Shown here one piece after another: positions 12,024 through 29,798 of a DNA stretch of 64,000 nucleotides (its first letter is position 1; every line of letters starts with the position of its first letter). The position numbers and the translations under genes are program-made. The notes beneath the pieces are model-generated. The model was given only the letters and a program-made list of their open reading frames with translations, was not told the DNA's origin and ran no database searches. Source of the DNA: Dipetalonema caudispina (taxonomy: Eukaryota > Nematoda > Chromadorea > Rhabditida > Onchocercidae); contig JABVXV010000008.1 of assembly GCA_013365325.1 (NCBI GenBank), forward strand, positions 434,001-498,000. The letters are read 5' to 3'.

Positions 12024-15000
12024 GTTGAAAATTTTTTTTAAATTCAAGCTTTGAAAGTAAGAGCACTAAACCAACAAACGATATAAAGTAAGAAATATTA
12101 TAACGGAAAAAATCAAATGCAATCACTGCAGTTATCTTTTGATGATATAATCTGGGGATCTTCGCAGGCTTTTTGCTAAGCCAAATATACCAACCAGTAA
12201 ACATGTGAAAAACATTATTACTTAAATTAAGAATTACACACTGAGATGTCGAAAAGAATTAAAAAAATCCGAAGAATATGGAAAGCTGACAAGTAAGTCA
12301 AGATCGGTTATATAAATGAATGATATTTTTCCCAAAAAAGTCATGGTAAAAAAATGACTAAAGATAAATTTATTCTAAGGAATAATAGTGAAATATATTC
12401 TGCAATTCACGAAAAACACCTAAGCAGAGAAACAAATTTGTGCCCACATTTCAGTGATAATGATCAGTTTTTACTAAAAAAGGTTTGTTTAAAGAAACAA
12501 CCAATGAGCACTTCTGTATCCCCAGCATTTCATTTTTCCGACAGTCATTTTCTGACTGAATTTCGGGTAAAATTATTAAAAAACTCAGACATGAATAAAA
12601 AGGTAAATAAATGATAAAACTGCAAATGAAGGCAAGCCATAACATCCTAATTTCTGAATATAAGACTGAAAATGCATTTCACCACCTTTCTAGTTGATAG
12701 CGTCATTTTCTCCCATTTTAAATCAAACCTACGTCTTCGTAAACAAAGAATTATGCTAGTCCTCTGCCTATTTTGTCAACCAAAATACCTGAACACACTC
12801 AAAATGCTGGAAAGACCAATAAAGCAGGAAAAAAAAAGATTTTGGTCGTCCAGCTTATGGTTAATGATCGCATTCGAGAGGCGGGTATTCTGTAACCGGT
12901 TAACTTTTTCAGTGGAAACACTTTTCAAAAAATTAAATTCAGTGTAAAAACTGCAACGATAGAAGGGAAATTTGAAAAATTCAACAAATGAAATGATCAA
13001 AAAAGAAAGAAGAGGAGGAATCGAAGTACAATTATAAAAATAATGAGAAAGGATCTATGATCATCAAATACAAAAGGTTTGTTTCAGTATATTACCTAAT
13101 ATCATGAAAACGAAACATATGGATCAGTGGAGAAATCGCATCAACCTTCACATATCGATGTGAAAGTGCATGAAAACAAAAAATCATTTTGACTAGCAGT
13201 AATTGATGCATATAAATAGAAATATCAAAGAGAATATTCGGATGGGACTTTTTGTTCACAAATAACATAAAGAATGGGTTAAAAACAAATTTTTTCCCAT
13301 AATCTCTTGATGAACTTTTTTTGAATATTTAGAAAACTAGGGAAGCAAAGCATTGTGCTTTACGAAGCACATCAAAATATCGAATTCGCACATTTATCCT
13401 AAACATCTCAGATATATTGCGGCTACTGTTGCTAAAAACATCAGAACACATTTCAATCTTTTAAAAATGCTACGATCCTCTGGAAATATTAAGAACTTTT
13501 TGAAGGTCATAAAAGCATTCAAACCAAACACCAAAACTAATAATTTTCATATACGCACATAGAATTTCATCATTGGTCGGTGGTATTTAGCTAAGATTCC
13601 CGATATGATTTGCAAGTATTAATTACTGAAAGGAAGCGAACACTACAACACAGAGCCATTCTGCCTCAGTCCCTGCAAACTGTGTGTAACACTCGCGCAT
13701 GAAAATGATTAAACTGAAATGATAAAAAGTGAAAAGTAAACAGATAAAGTAACTCGAGATTTGAACAGAAAACAAATTAGTAAATAACGGATGGAACGAA
13801 GAGGAAGAAGCACGGATTTACGCAAGTAGGCATATCGCACATCATTAAGAAGATCACAGATATTACTTCCGAGCTATCATTGAGGTTTAGTGGAGTACAA
13901 TAGTTTTTGATAACAGTTAGGAAACGAGTGGTAATACGCAAGAAATCGCCGCTACGCATGACGTTATTTTTATCTCGTTTCCAAATCGCAATGTTCAACT
14001 ATTACTATTAAACTTCTTTCTGCAAACGAATATTCAAAAGTGACTGCTTCATCGGTTTATCCTTGTAATATTATCGACTGACTACGTTCTACATGGAATA
14101 AAATGAGCCGATTGCAGAAAGTTGCTCAAAAGAGCACTCTCGACTATATATCTCCTGGTTTGATTTAACTATGGCTGAATACCTGAAACTATGCCACATC
14201 GCAACAGTTCAAAACTTCATTAAATAATGGGATATGCAACGAAAAATCATTAGGTGATAACAATAATCAAAATCCCTCTCTGAATTGTCCTTGACCCTCC
14301 GCTGGCATTCTTGATCGCATCTTCAACCTGCTCTACAACGCAATATTAATTGAAGTCACTTGATTATGCTGAAATTTGTGTTTTTCTACAAACAATATCT
14401 CATCCTAAAGCTGCGAATCATGCACTTCGCTGGTTTACATGAGTTCAACACAATCTGCTATGTGTCAACAGTAGATTGTATTAAATATCCGCTTTGATGC
14501 CAAAACGCAGTATATGAAGTGAAAGCCTATGAATGGAAGTGTATGAGTGGAAACCCTTGTATGATCTAAATCTATATAATTCTTTACCATTCACTTCAGC
14601 CTCAATCTACACCATTCTTTTCCTTACTACACAGATACTAATAAAGTGTTTATAAATTGTTTGAATGAACAAATACTCAATTTATAACAGAAAAAGTTCC
14701 TAAAATCAGTGGTAATACAATACTTAAGAGAAGAATAGTTATACCACACCAGGTCACATCAATCGATTGGCATCACAATCGATCGTATCACATCCAATCT
14801 CATCGTATCGGACAGATATAATACTCGCGCGCAATGCCACAACAATCCAAAACAAGAGAATATTTGTGATACGACACGCCTACAGCATACAATATCATCG
14901 CCCGCCGACCGATCCGCCTCTTCATGACAGTGTATTTCAACGCAGACTATTAGAGGTCTTTCTATGTCATTATGAAACTTTAATAGTCTCCCCACTCTTA

Positions 15001-15620
15001 ATGTGGATTTTACGCGTGATACATATATTATGGTGTACTGGAGAGTGGGTGGGTATCTGCTGTTGGGATCGGTCGATCCCTAATCATATTAATTCATTTG
15101 TGAGTTCTGAGGTGTTCCGGTACTTTGATACTCTTTTTTTTAGAAGTGATGTGTCGATGAAACGAGTTGTGTGTCACAGATATGTCTTTGAAATATGCAG
15201 ATGACATTCTCGATTGCCGTAGCGACAACTGCTGAAAGAAATGAAAATCCGATTGTAGTGAAATCGAAATAATGCCTTGGATAGGTAGCCATGCATTTCT
15301 CCACATCTACCCTGTTTCTTCAAAATGTGCTTAATATTCGAAGGTACAACAACAACGCAGTATTTATGATATATCTATTTCATTCGTTCTTTTTTATGAT
15401 TTGGAAGGGTTTTGAAATCATATTTCAATAAACTCCCATAATTCACTATTTATTTCGCACCTTTTCCTTTCATTCTGGTTATGGTATGAAAAACAATTAT
15501 TTCCTCTACTCAGTTATCGATAATAATCTAAGGCCATGTGGTTCCTTTTATCAAAAGTCAAATAAAATAGACAGAATTTATTCGTATAATGACTGACAAA
15601 CTCACATCCCGATTGAATAG
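12024..15620. other. Mostly non-coding intergenic stretch
   Basis: No complete gene is recognisable in this 3.6 kb. Open frames are short, lack family similarity and have no phase-consistent splice partners. The only protein-like signal is the weak histidine-phosphatase-like segment at about 14845-14960, listed separately. Confidence 0.5.
14845..14960 (+). pseudogene. Possible fragment of a histidine phosphatase (phosphoglycerate-mutase-like) gene
   Basis: One frame reads RIFVIRHAYS, then PPTDPPLHDS and QRRLLE. This resembles the start of the histidine phosphatase fold in the UBASH3/ecdysteroid-phosphatase group, where an (I/V)xVxRH(G/A) motif carries the catalytic His and a DPPLTxxGxxQAxxLG segment follows. 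Here Glu/Arg after the RH motif and the conserved Gly are missing, and the later motifs were not found. It may be a decayed remnant or a chance match. Confidence 0.25.
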
Positions 15621-15830
15621 GGAGATAAAGATTTTGATGATTTGAAAGTTATAAACGATCTTACCGTTGACTTCAATGAATACTTGGCCGATTGGGCCAG
15701 TCGAGTTGCTGCTAAGAATCGTTGGCCCTTACAATTGCGCAAGAAGGATGTTATTTATTATTGTCCGTTGCTTATTAATAAGGGCTATCAACATCTCATA
15801 AGCAACTACCGAAGGGTTGAGTTGAAATAA
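15621..15830 (+). CDS. Orphan terminal exon, unknown protein
   Basis: An open frame of 69 codons ends in TAA at 15828-15830 and starts after a TTGAATAG acceptor-like site; the frame is closed by TAG just upstream, so it must be entered by splicing or is a fragment. The peptide is acidic then basic (DKDFDDLKVINDLTVDFNEY, later ADWASRVAAKNRWPLQLRKK and DVIYYCPLLI) and has even, coding-like codon use compared with surrounding frames. I do not recognise the family. No upstream exon with a matching donor was identified. It could be the last exon of a small gene or a relic. An AATAAA-like motif overlaps the stop. Confidence 0.35.
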   Translation, partial: GDKDFDDLKVINDLTVDFNEYLADWASRVAAKNRWPLQLRKKDVIYYCPLLINKGYQHLISNYRRVELK

Positions 15831-17722
15831 AAAAATAGGATTACGGACCATTTATTGACTTTTATCAAATTCCAAAGCACGTGAAAGAATTCAAAGCATT
15901 GAAAATCTTCGTATCTTCTTTGTTAATTTAAATAAAAGAAAAAAGGAAGCTCTTTGGAAGCATTCAAGTAAACATCATACTTCATACTTTTCTAGTAGAA
16001 GAATTTCATAATTCTTACACTAAGTTGAATATTTCCGGCCAAAGTCAAATATTTACATTACGAAATCCAAAGATTTGATTTGCTTCATGATTCAAGATTT
16101 GATGGAAAGTTGCTTTCATCGTGAAATTGCTGTTAGAAACCGTGGTATGTCAATGTTCTAATGGAGACACGTCGAAGATTGTGTACAACCATAGCGGAGA
16201 GAATAATGCAATGTCATGATAATTCCTAACCACATCGAAAGCCAAGTTATCCGTGGCATAGCAGATTCATCGAGATTACGGGAGGAAGCATTATGCGCAG
16301 GATCAAGTTGCTCGTCTTCCTGAAATGAACTTAATATATAAAAATTCATGAGAGACCGATTAACCGACTTTAAACAAGACATAGCGTGGGCGTGATGGGT
16401 CAAATGAAGACAGATGGGTTAGAACAGATCGATCTGATGCGAGTTTGTTATGATCTCAATCACACTAAGCTTCATTCTAAAGGCTCAAATGATCTCTAAT
16501 AATATATTGTACCTCGCACCCTCATTACTATTCAAAATCTTGATACTATCATTTTGCACGGTGATAATGGTTACAAATCTTTGCAACTCATTGCTAAACA
16601 GTATTCGAAATTAGTGTTTTATGACTTGATGCATAAATCACACCTTTAATTTTGCATGATATTAAAGGAAGTTTGATAATATATTTGAACGGTCCAAACA
16701 TCAAGGGTTTAAACGAAAAGTAAGCTTTAGCTTGAGTTTTGATCAAATCTCAGGTGCGTTGGAAATTCCATTTTGAAGAAATTTTTTTATATTTCTGCCT
16801 AATATAAGTTAGAAAATGAAAAATTTCTTGATTTAATCTTTTCAACAAGATTTCTTCATTGGTGTTACTGATATTACTGTTTGGAACTGCTGCTTTGAAA
16901 CTGCATGCTTTACTAATAGGTCGTTTTTAATTGTTTTTAAGACTTTTGATATGTATTAATGTTAACAGTAGGAAAATGGTGGTGGGAAGTTTCTCGCCTG
17001 TTTTTTATTTGATTTTATATTATTATATGAAGAAGATACGATGTCAGCAGCATATAAGCCATCTGTTTTTATGAAACTTTTTTTTTAAAGTGAATTTATT
17101 CATCACTTTTACATTTACATGTAATTCGAAATAACAAAACAATGAAGTGTAACATCCAAAATGGAATGTATTTGTTGAAAATATTTGGTGAAGAAATTTC
17201 AAGTCATATGAATACGTCCCAACAGATACCATCTTAATATGATAAGTGAACACAAAGAATATAAATGAATTATAGTTGATGGTAAGATAATATACGAGTA
17301 GATTGATATTTCAAGGCAAAATCTTATAGCATGCAAATGGCATAAGATTTTGTCCGTAGGAAGCATAACCTTACGGCAATGAAATTGCCAACGAGTTGAT
17401 CAATGAAAAGTGATATGAATTTACCCAAATCAATCACGAAAATTTGTTAACCTGTGAGCAGGTGTTTTTATTGATATATGTTTTTCATTCAAACTGGTTC
17501 AGAACATTTTTAAGATAACATCAATAAATGTATGCTTCCTTGTATAATTAAAAATGATTAGCTTCAAAAGGAAGCATTCTCAATTCACAAATCCATTCAT
17601 CGATCCTAAAACCAACACTCTATGTTTTTCCACATTAATGTTACAATTTATATAAGAATTTCAAGATGAAGAAATTCTCAATGTAGCTTGCTGTTTAAAT
17701 ATTTAATGAATCAGCAAGGAAA
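15831..17722. other. Intergenic, nothing recognised
   Basis: This 1.9 kb stretch carries only short open frames with no family resemblance. It includes the region downstream of the orphan exon and the 3' flank of the membrane-protein gene. Confidence 0.5.
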
Positions 17723-18430
17723 TCATTTTCTTAGATTGTCTCTCGTTGGAGTTGGCGATCGAGTTTTCTGATAACGACTATGACCGAACATAGATGTTCC
17801 ACTAAATGGAGATTCGATAGGTAATCCAGAACGCCCATCGAAAATCAATGTTGTTTTGAGTAAATACCAAGCAAGTGCCATGGAAAGCAAAATCATACAG
17901 ATAATGACGAATATTGTTAGTGTAATGATACAGTATCGCACCGTTACGAATAGTTCACTAGCCCTCTTAAAAAATAATCAAAAGATTGTCGCAAGTGATA
18001 GTGCTAATTTAATTGAATAAACGTATTGTTTGAAATTTCCGAGAAGTTCCGAAATATTTTCAGTTCCTAAAACACAACCAAATAGAAGAATAAAATGTCT
18101 CATATTTTAAAAGTTCAAAGTCCTTCATATTTTCAAACCTTACATTCAATAATCCTTGATATTTTTTCTTCGGCAAATCGAAAATTATGAATAACAAACC
18201 TGAGCAGCTAATTGAATATCTTCCATACCACACGCTTTGAAACATACATTGCCGGAAAAAATGTCATTAACAGTATTGGATAAGGAAGGAGCATCATAAT
18301 GCGCTGCTACTGCTTCAGAAGTTCTTGTTGATGGAATGAATAGATTCTTAAATCCATTTAAAGTACGCGATACATCCGAAAATAGTTGTGGTACGTTGAT
18401 TTCACTCGGTGTATCTGCGCCATTCGACAT
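17723..18430 (-). CDS. Small single-pass membrane protein, unknown family
   Basis: Two exons, 18430-18200 and 17965-17723 (TGA), join in phase 0 to give 157 residues. The donor is CAG|GTTTGT and the acceptor is preceded by a T-rich tract ending in TTAAG. The N-terminal half is polar without a signal peptide and contains the only two N-side cysteines (NVCFKACG). A single hydrophobic helix, about residues 88-113 (CIITLTIFVIICMILLSMAL and following), is followed by a polar tail with Ser/Pro-rich SPFSGTSMFG and SPTPTRDNLRK. This suggests a type II or tail-proximal membrane protein. I do not recognise it. It may be nematode-restricted. The clean splice, phase and frame support a real gene. Confidence 0.7.
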
Positions 18431-21400
18431 TTTCCCCGAAAACCAAGAAACTTGATATTCAGGTTTGCTAAGTTTTCCGTACTCAAATAATTCAGCGAAA
18501 ATTTGCTTGAAACAATGCCATAAATTAAGATTTAGAAATCAAAAAAGAAAAAATGTCTCAATCTTAGCCTCTTAAATAATCACTGGGAGAGCAATGTTCA
18601 TTACTTAATTTATGTATGACACAATGTCTAAACAAGAAAACGTTAAAATTAGGATAAAAACGAGATCAAAACGAATTTTTGTGACGGAACAATTACATTT
18701 TTTTTTTTTCATATAATCACGGCTCTTTTTAGATAACGATCGACTTGTTGTCATCTCCGAGATTTTCGAGATCAGCAAAAGAGAACAATTCCAAGTACTT
18801 TAAAAAAATCACGAATACCAAACTGTAAAATTGAAAATGGCAGAAGCCATATTAAACGACACTTCTACTTCTTTTCAAAACAAATAGTGTACAGCAGAGG
18901 TGAATCATTTTTAGACCAGTTTTCAGTCACGATAATGGATAATAAACAACAATTTTATGAGGAATAAAATGCAGAAATTCTCGAACTTGAAAATAGGTTG
19001 AGGAAATAAATTCTTTTATTTATTTTGTGCAGGTTAAATTGAATGAATTAAATTCATTTAAATAAGGAAATTGCACTTATATTGTTTTGTTGCATATATG
19101 ATGCTTTCAAATGACAGTTTATAAAATTTAAGAAATAATAAGTTGTAACGACTGTATGAATGAAACATATAGGAATTAAATAGACAAATAATTAATTAAA
19201 TATATATGCATACTTTGTATTTCTGTAAATCTTTTCATAAATGATATGATATAGTGCTTAGATGAAGTAAAATGTAGCAAAGCATTTGTGAACGGGATTT
19301 TACGCCTAGAAGGCCACAATCTCTACTACTAGTCGTAAAATTCGAGATAATTTTTTGCTTATTTTTTGAAAACATATGCTGATGAGATAAACTAAATAGC
19401 AAGGAAATTTATGAATTTAATTCACAAAGGCTACTAGAATTATTACCGTTCTTCGTTAAGCAAATGATATAAAAGTAAGATAACGATAAGAAGACGGGAA
19501 TTAGAAATTGATTAGAAATAGCTGAAAACTCGTTCAATTTTATAGGTCTTGTTATGAATGAGAAGAAAGAAAACTGTTACACACAGATTGGATAACAGTT
19601 AAACTAGTTCTTCATTTAAAATATAAACCATTTTATTTCAATTTTTATTAGCTTTTAATTTTTTAAAGCGATTACTATTACCTTAAAACGCATTTGCTAG
19701 CTAGCAGTACTTTCAAAAATGTGCTTTAAATTTTAGATTTCTTTTATACATCCATTTAATATCAATTTACATATGTATGGAACAAAGTGCATCTACCATT
19801 GTCTTCACATTTTAGAGCAATCGTATCATCTAAATTATAAAATTCTTGAAGTAACTAATATTTAGAAATAATATATCAATTGAATTTTTACAATTACAAT
19901 GTCATAAACATGCTTAACACGTAGCCATTAGCAGTTACAACAACAAAGCAGACTTGTTTCACGCTGAATAATACAGTGATATGTTGTAAGTAAATTAAGC
20001 GAGTAGAATAACTTTGCTAAAGATTGAAGATAAAAGAAGATAGAGACACAGCCAATCACTTCAACAGCTGATACATAAAATTGGATGATAAACTGATTCC
20101 ATTCGGTGTCAAACAAAATTGAACTTCAACATCTCTGCTTTTAAATGAATAAAAATATTGATAAAGCAGTAGAAAAACTCTGCTTTTGTATGAAGAGAGT
20201 AAAAGAGGCAAAATGGGGTTAGATGATTTCATCGGTATGGCCTATAAAGATATGACCTATATTTGTTAATACTAATGTTGATGTGGCGTTCAAGGACATC
20301 GCTCATTCCTCTTAATTTATCGATATAATCAATAAATTCGTTAAAACTTTATTGTGATCTTTGTGATAAAAGATGCAAATGTATTTAGAAGAGTTTGCAA
20401 AAAGCTGTCCTCCTTCATCTAAAAAGAAAGAACTACTTGCAATCGGTTAAAATTCTCTGAACGATTAAATACACATTCCGCCATTGAGCGCAAATGAAAC
20501 GAACTGAATGACACCTTTAGCACTATGTATGCCTAACAAACCAAGAATACTTGTGACCGAATATAATCGAACCTATATCTTATTCTGTCCTTGCTGTGCC
20601 GTTCTCCAATTATGGCCTCATCATTTAGACTATAAATTATCCTCAGCTATGCGGAAGAAATCCAAATAATGTCTCGAACTGCAATCGATTACGGGCAATT
20701 TCCATTTGAGCAAGATTAGTCGTCCATCCATTAGATGCATTTCAGATGATATCCTCTCCAAGTTATATATAACTCTTTTTGTGTGCAACAAATTTGTCAC
20801 AATTCTTTAATGTCGTCACTTGCCATTTTACTTTCCTTCAACAGTACATAACTCACCCATCAATTCTTGTTTCGTGTCTGAGAATTACCGGTGCATGAAG
20901 TAAAATCCAGGATTGCCGTCCGATCTAATTTATGAATTCCTTAGTTGTCATTTTAAGATTTCAAAGTGGATACAGGAAAGTGGGGTATAAATAAGGAATA
21001 AGGAATTAGTTTTTAATATAAGATGATTAACATTACTCATCTCCGAAATTTTCCAGCTGGAAAAAAATCACCAATCATCTCATTGCTTAATTACTTGAGT
21101 AGCATCAATATAATTACTTCTTAAATGTTTCATTGACAAAACAACCTTTGATAACAAATTTCCCACAAAATAATTATCGTACCACAAAGACTAGGGCTAT
21201 CAGAATACACGCTATGCCAGCATTTCACTACGTTTTATTTCGGTTACTCTCTACCCCAGCAAGCAATGAGGATATTTTCGACTTTTTCGATAGCTATGGG
21301 AGCATTCTGATAACACAATCTTAGTCAACTGAATTTGCACATTTGTGAGATATATTTCAAATCCTACGTTACAAATGCGGGGAACGCTTAAGAAAATACT

Positions 21401-21996
21401 CGATCTTCAATTTACTGAATCATTTTAACTTATCTTCATAGAAGTGATCATTTAAAGAACAATACACCAATTCAAACAGAAAATTAACGTTGTAACAATA
21501 TACTTGAAAAATAAGAAAAAAACTGCACCACTGCAAAAAAACACATAAGCAAAATAAACTGCATTTAGGCTACTAACAACAGTAACAGAAGTAGCAAGTA
21601 CGAGAGATACAAATAATCACAGGATAGTAAAAGTACAGCTTTATGTGAGAACGAAATAATTTTCCTTGAGGTTATTACAGAAATAAATAAGATTCGTTCG
21701 ACGCGTGTGGCTTGAAACATTTATCCCTTCCTTTAAAACGGGAGGGTATTGGGCTCCTCTTCACACCTTTGACAAAAGATAAATAGAGATCACTATCGTT
21801 TCCAACTTTTCCAGAAGCAAAAAAAGTAAAAAATAAAACTAATAAAATAATTATAACTTTTTTGTACACTAAATTACAAAATTGCTTTTTATTTTTTGCA
21901 AGTCCGGCAGATAAAAAAGTTAATCAAAAGAACTCATTTGAAATACAAAGAAATCAGGGGCAAATACACAATATAAAAACAAATAAGTACGAACAA
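18431..21996. other. Intergenic region, no gene recognised
   Basis: In 3.6 kb I see no exon with a convincing family match. Near the right end, on the minus strand, a 64-codon frame (about 21868-21675) encodes a hydrophobic leader-like start but has no ATG; it is discussed as a finding. Confidence 0.5.
21888..21893 (-). terminator. Putative polyadenylation signal of U2SURP
   Basis: AATAAA on the minus strand lies about 105 bases after the U2SURP stop codon at 21997, a normal distance for a nematode 3' untranslated region. Confidence 0.5.
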
Positions 21997-28588
<6,592 letters not shown>

Positions 28589-28626
28589 TCGTATGGCCGT
28601 CTGATAAATGAAACAGTATGACCGTC

Positions 28627-28632
28627 CTGCAA
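28627..28632 (-). promoter_or_regulatory. Putative trans-splice acceptor for U2SURP
   Basis: TTGCAG on the minus strand lies 38 bases upstream of the chosen ATG at 28588. The frame is open from the site to the ATG, so the site could be an internal splice acceptor of a missed first exon, but no such exon was seen. A spliced-leader site is the simpler reading. Confidence 0.4.
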
Positions 28633-29798
28633 TATAGTGCCACCATGAATATTACAAATCACAAACAAAAACCCCCACAAGCAAACAACAACCTATAGAA
28701 GACAGCCGCATGTACACCAGTTTTCACGCTTTACCGCACAGCAGCGTAAAATATAGACATGCAAATTATACATCCTATGCTGCGTAAACAGCGTGATTTG
28801 GATGGTAAAAGGAATCGGTGAATTGTTCGCATGTAATCCAATAATAGTTTGTGGGACTCATTGTGAATTATCGACAGCGAAAATTAGAATTTTGATGATA
28901 AGTGAAAGTGATACTATTTGTCCTTTACTTCACGGAAAGTATTTTTTATATTGAGGGGAATGAGTTGCTAGTGAAATGTTTAAAATTCAATGAATAGTTA
29001 TGAACAGGGCGCTCCCTTCTTTCCACGCATCCAAAAAATATAAAATAGAGCAAACTTGACATTTATCTGCATCAGAGGAAATTTATTACCTACTCATCAG
29101 TTATAAACCAATGTATAAGCACTTATAACTTCAAAAAATATCAAAATCAAATAGGATACAAATATACAGGAAATTCCGAAAATTTCAGACAAACACAGAT
29201 GTTTTTTCCCACTGATTATGATTCAGAAATCTCCATTTCAGCATCCCAACAAAAATAACTTTTCTCGTGGATAACAACAGCCATTTGGCAGTAAAATAAT
29301 ATCCAGTTCTGCTCCAAAATGATTATTACTGTTGTGTGCTAATCAAGAAGTACAACTCGGGAATAATTTCGAATTTTAAGCTGACATATTTGCAAAGAAA
29401 TAGGTCAAAAGAGACTCATAAAACGAAAGACTGAAATAACTCTCTAGCAACATGCAAGAATCAGTGGCTTGCACAGGTTACAACATTCATGCATAATAAA
29501 GACATGTGAAATCTCTACAAACAACGCTAAAAAGCGTGAGGTCTTCGGAGTTACAAAGACTTTTTCTTCTTATAACTCTCAGAATTGAACAGAAAATAAT
29601 GATTGATGCTGTGGAGAAGTAATACACCAGACAGCAATAATGAATGTTCTAAATGTTGATTCCTCTTCTACGGAATATGGTAAAATGATTTGGATTCATT
29701 TCTTTTAACTTCGTCTATCACCGTGGGATTCTTCTTTCTCCTGCTCACCTTCCCTTTTCTTTTCCCTTCTCTTTTCTTCGAATTAAAATTTGCTCTTT
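28633..29798. other. Intergenic between PIKFYVE (upstream) and U2SURP (downstream)
   Basis: This 1.2 kb spacer separates two minus-strand genes. No exon was found. It should contain the PIKfyve 3' untranslated region and either a U2SURP promoter or an intercistronic region. Confidence 0.5.

Noticed and set aside
12354..12947. Two plus-strand frames of 86 and 91 codons
   Set aside because: No family similarity, no splice partners, and AT-driven composition rich in Lys/Phe/Ser; likely chance.
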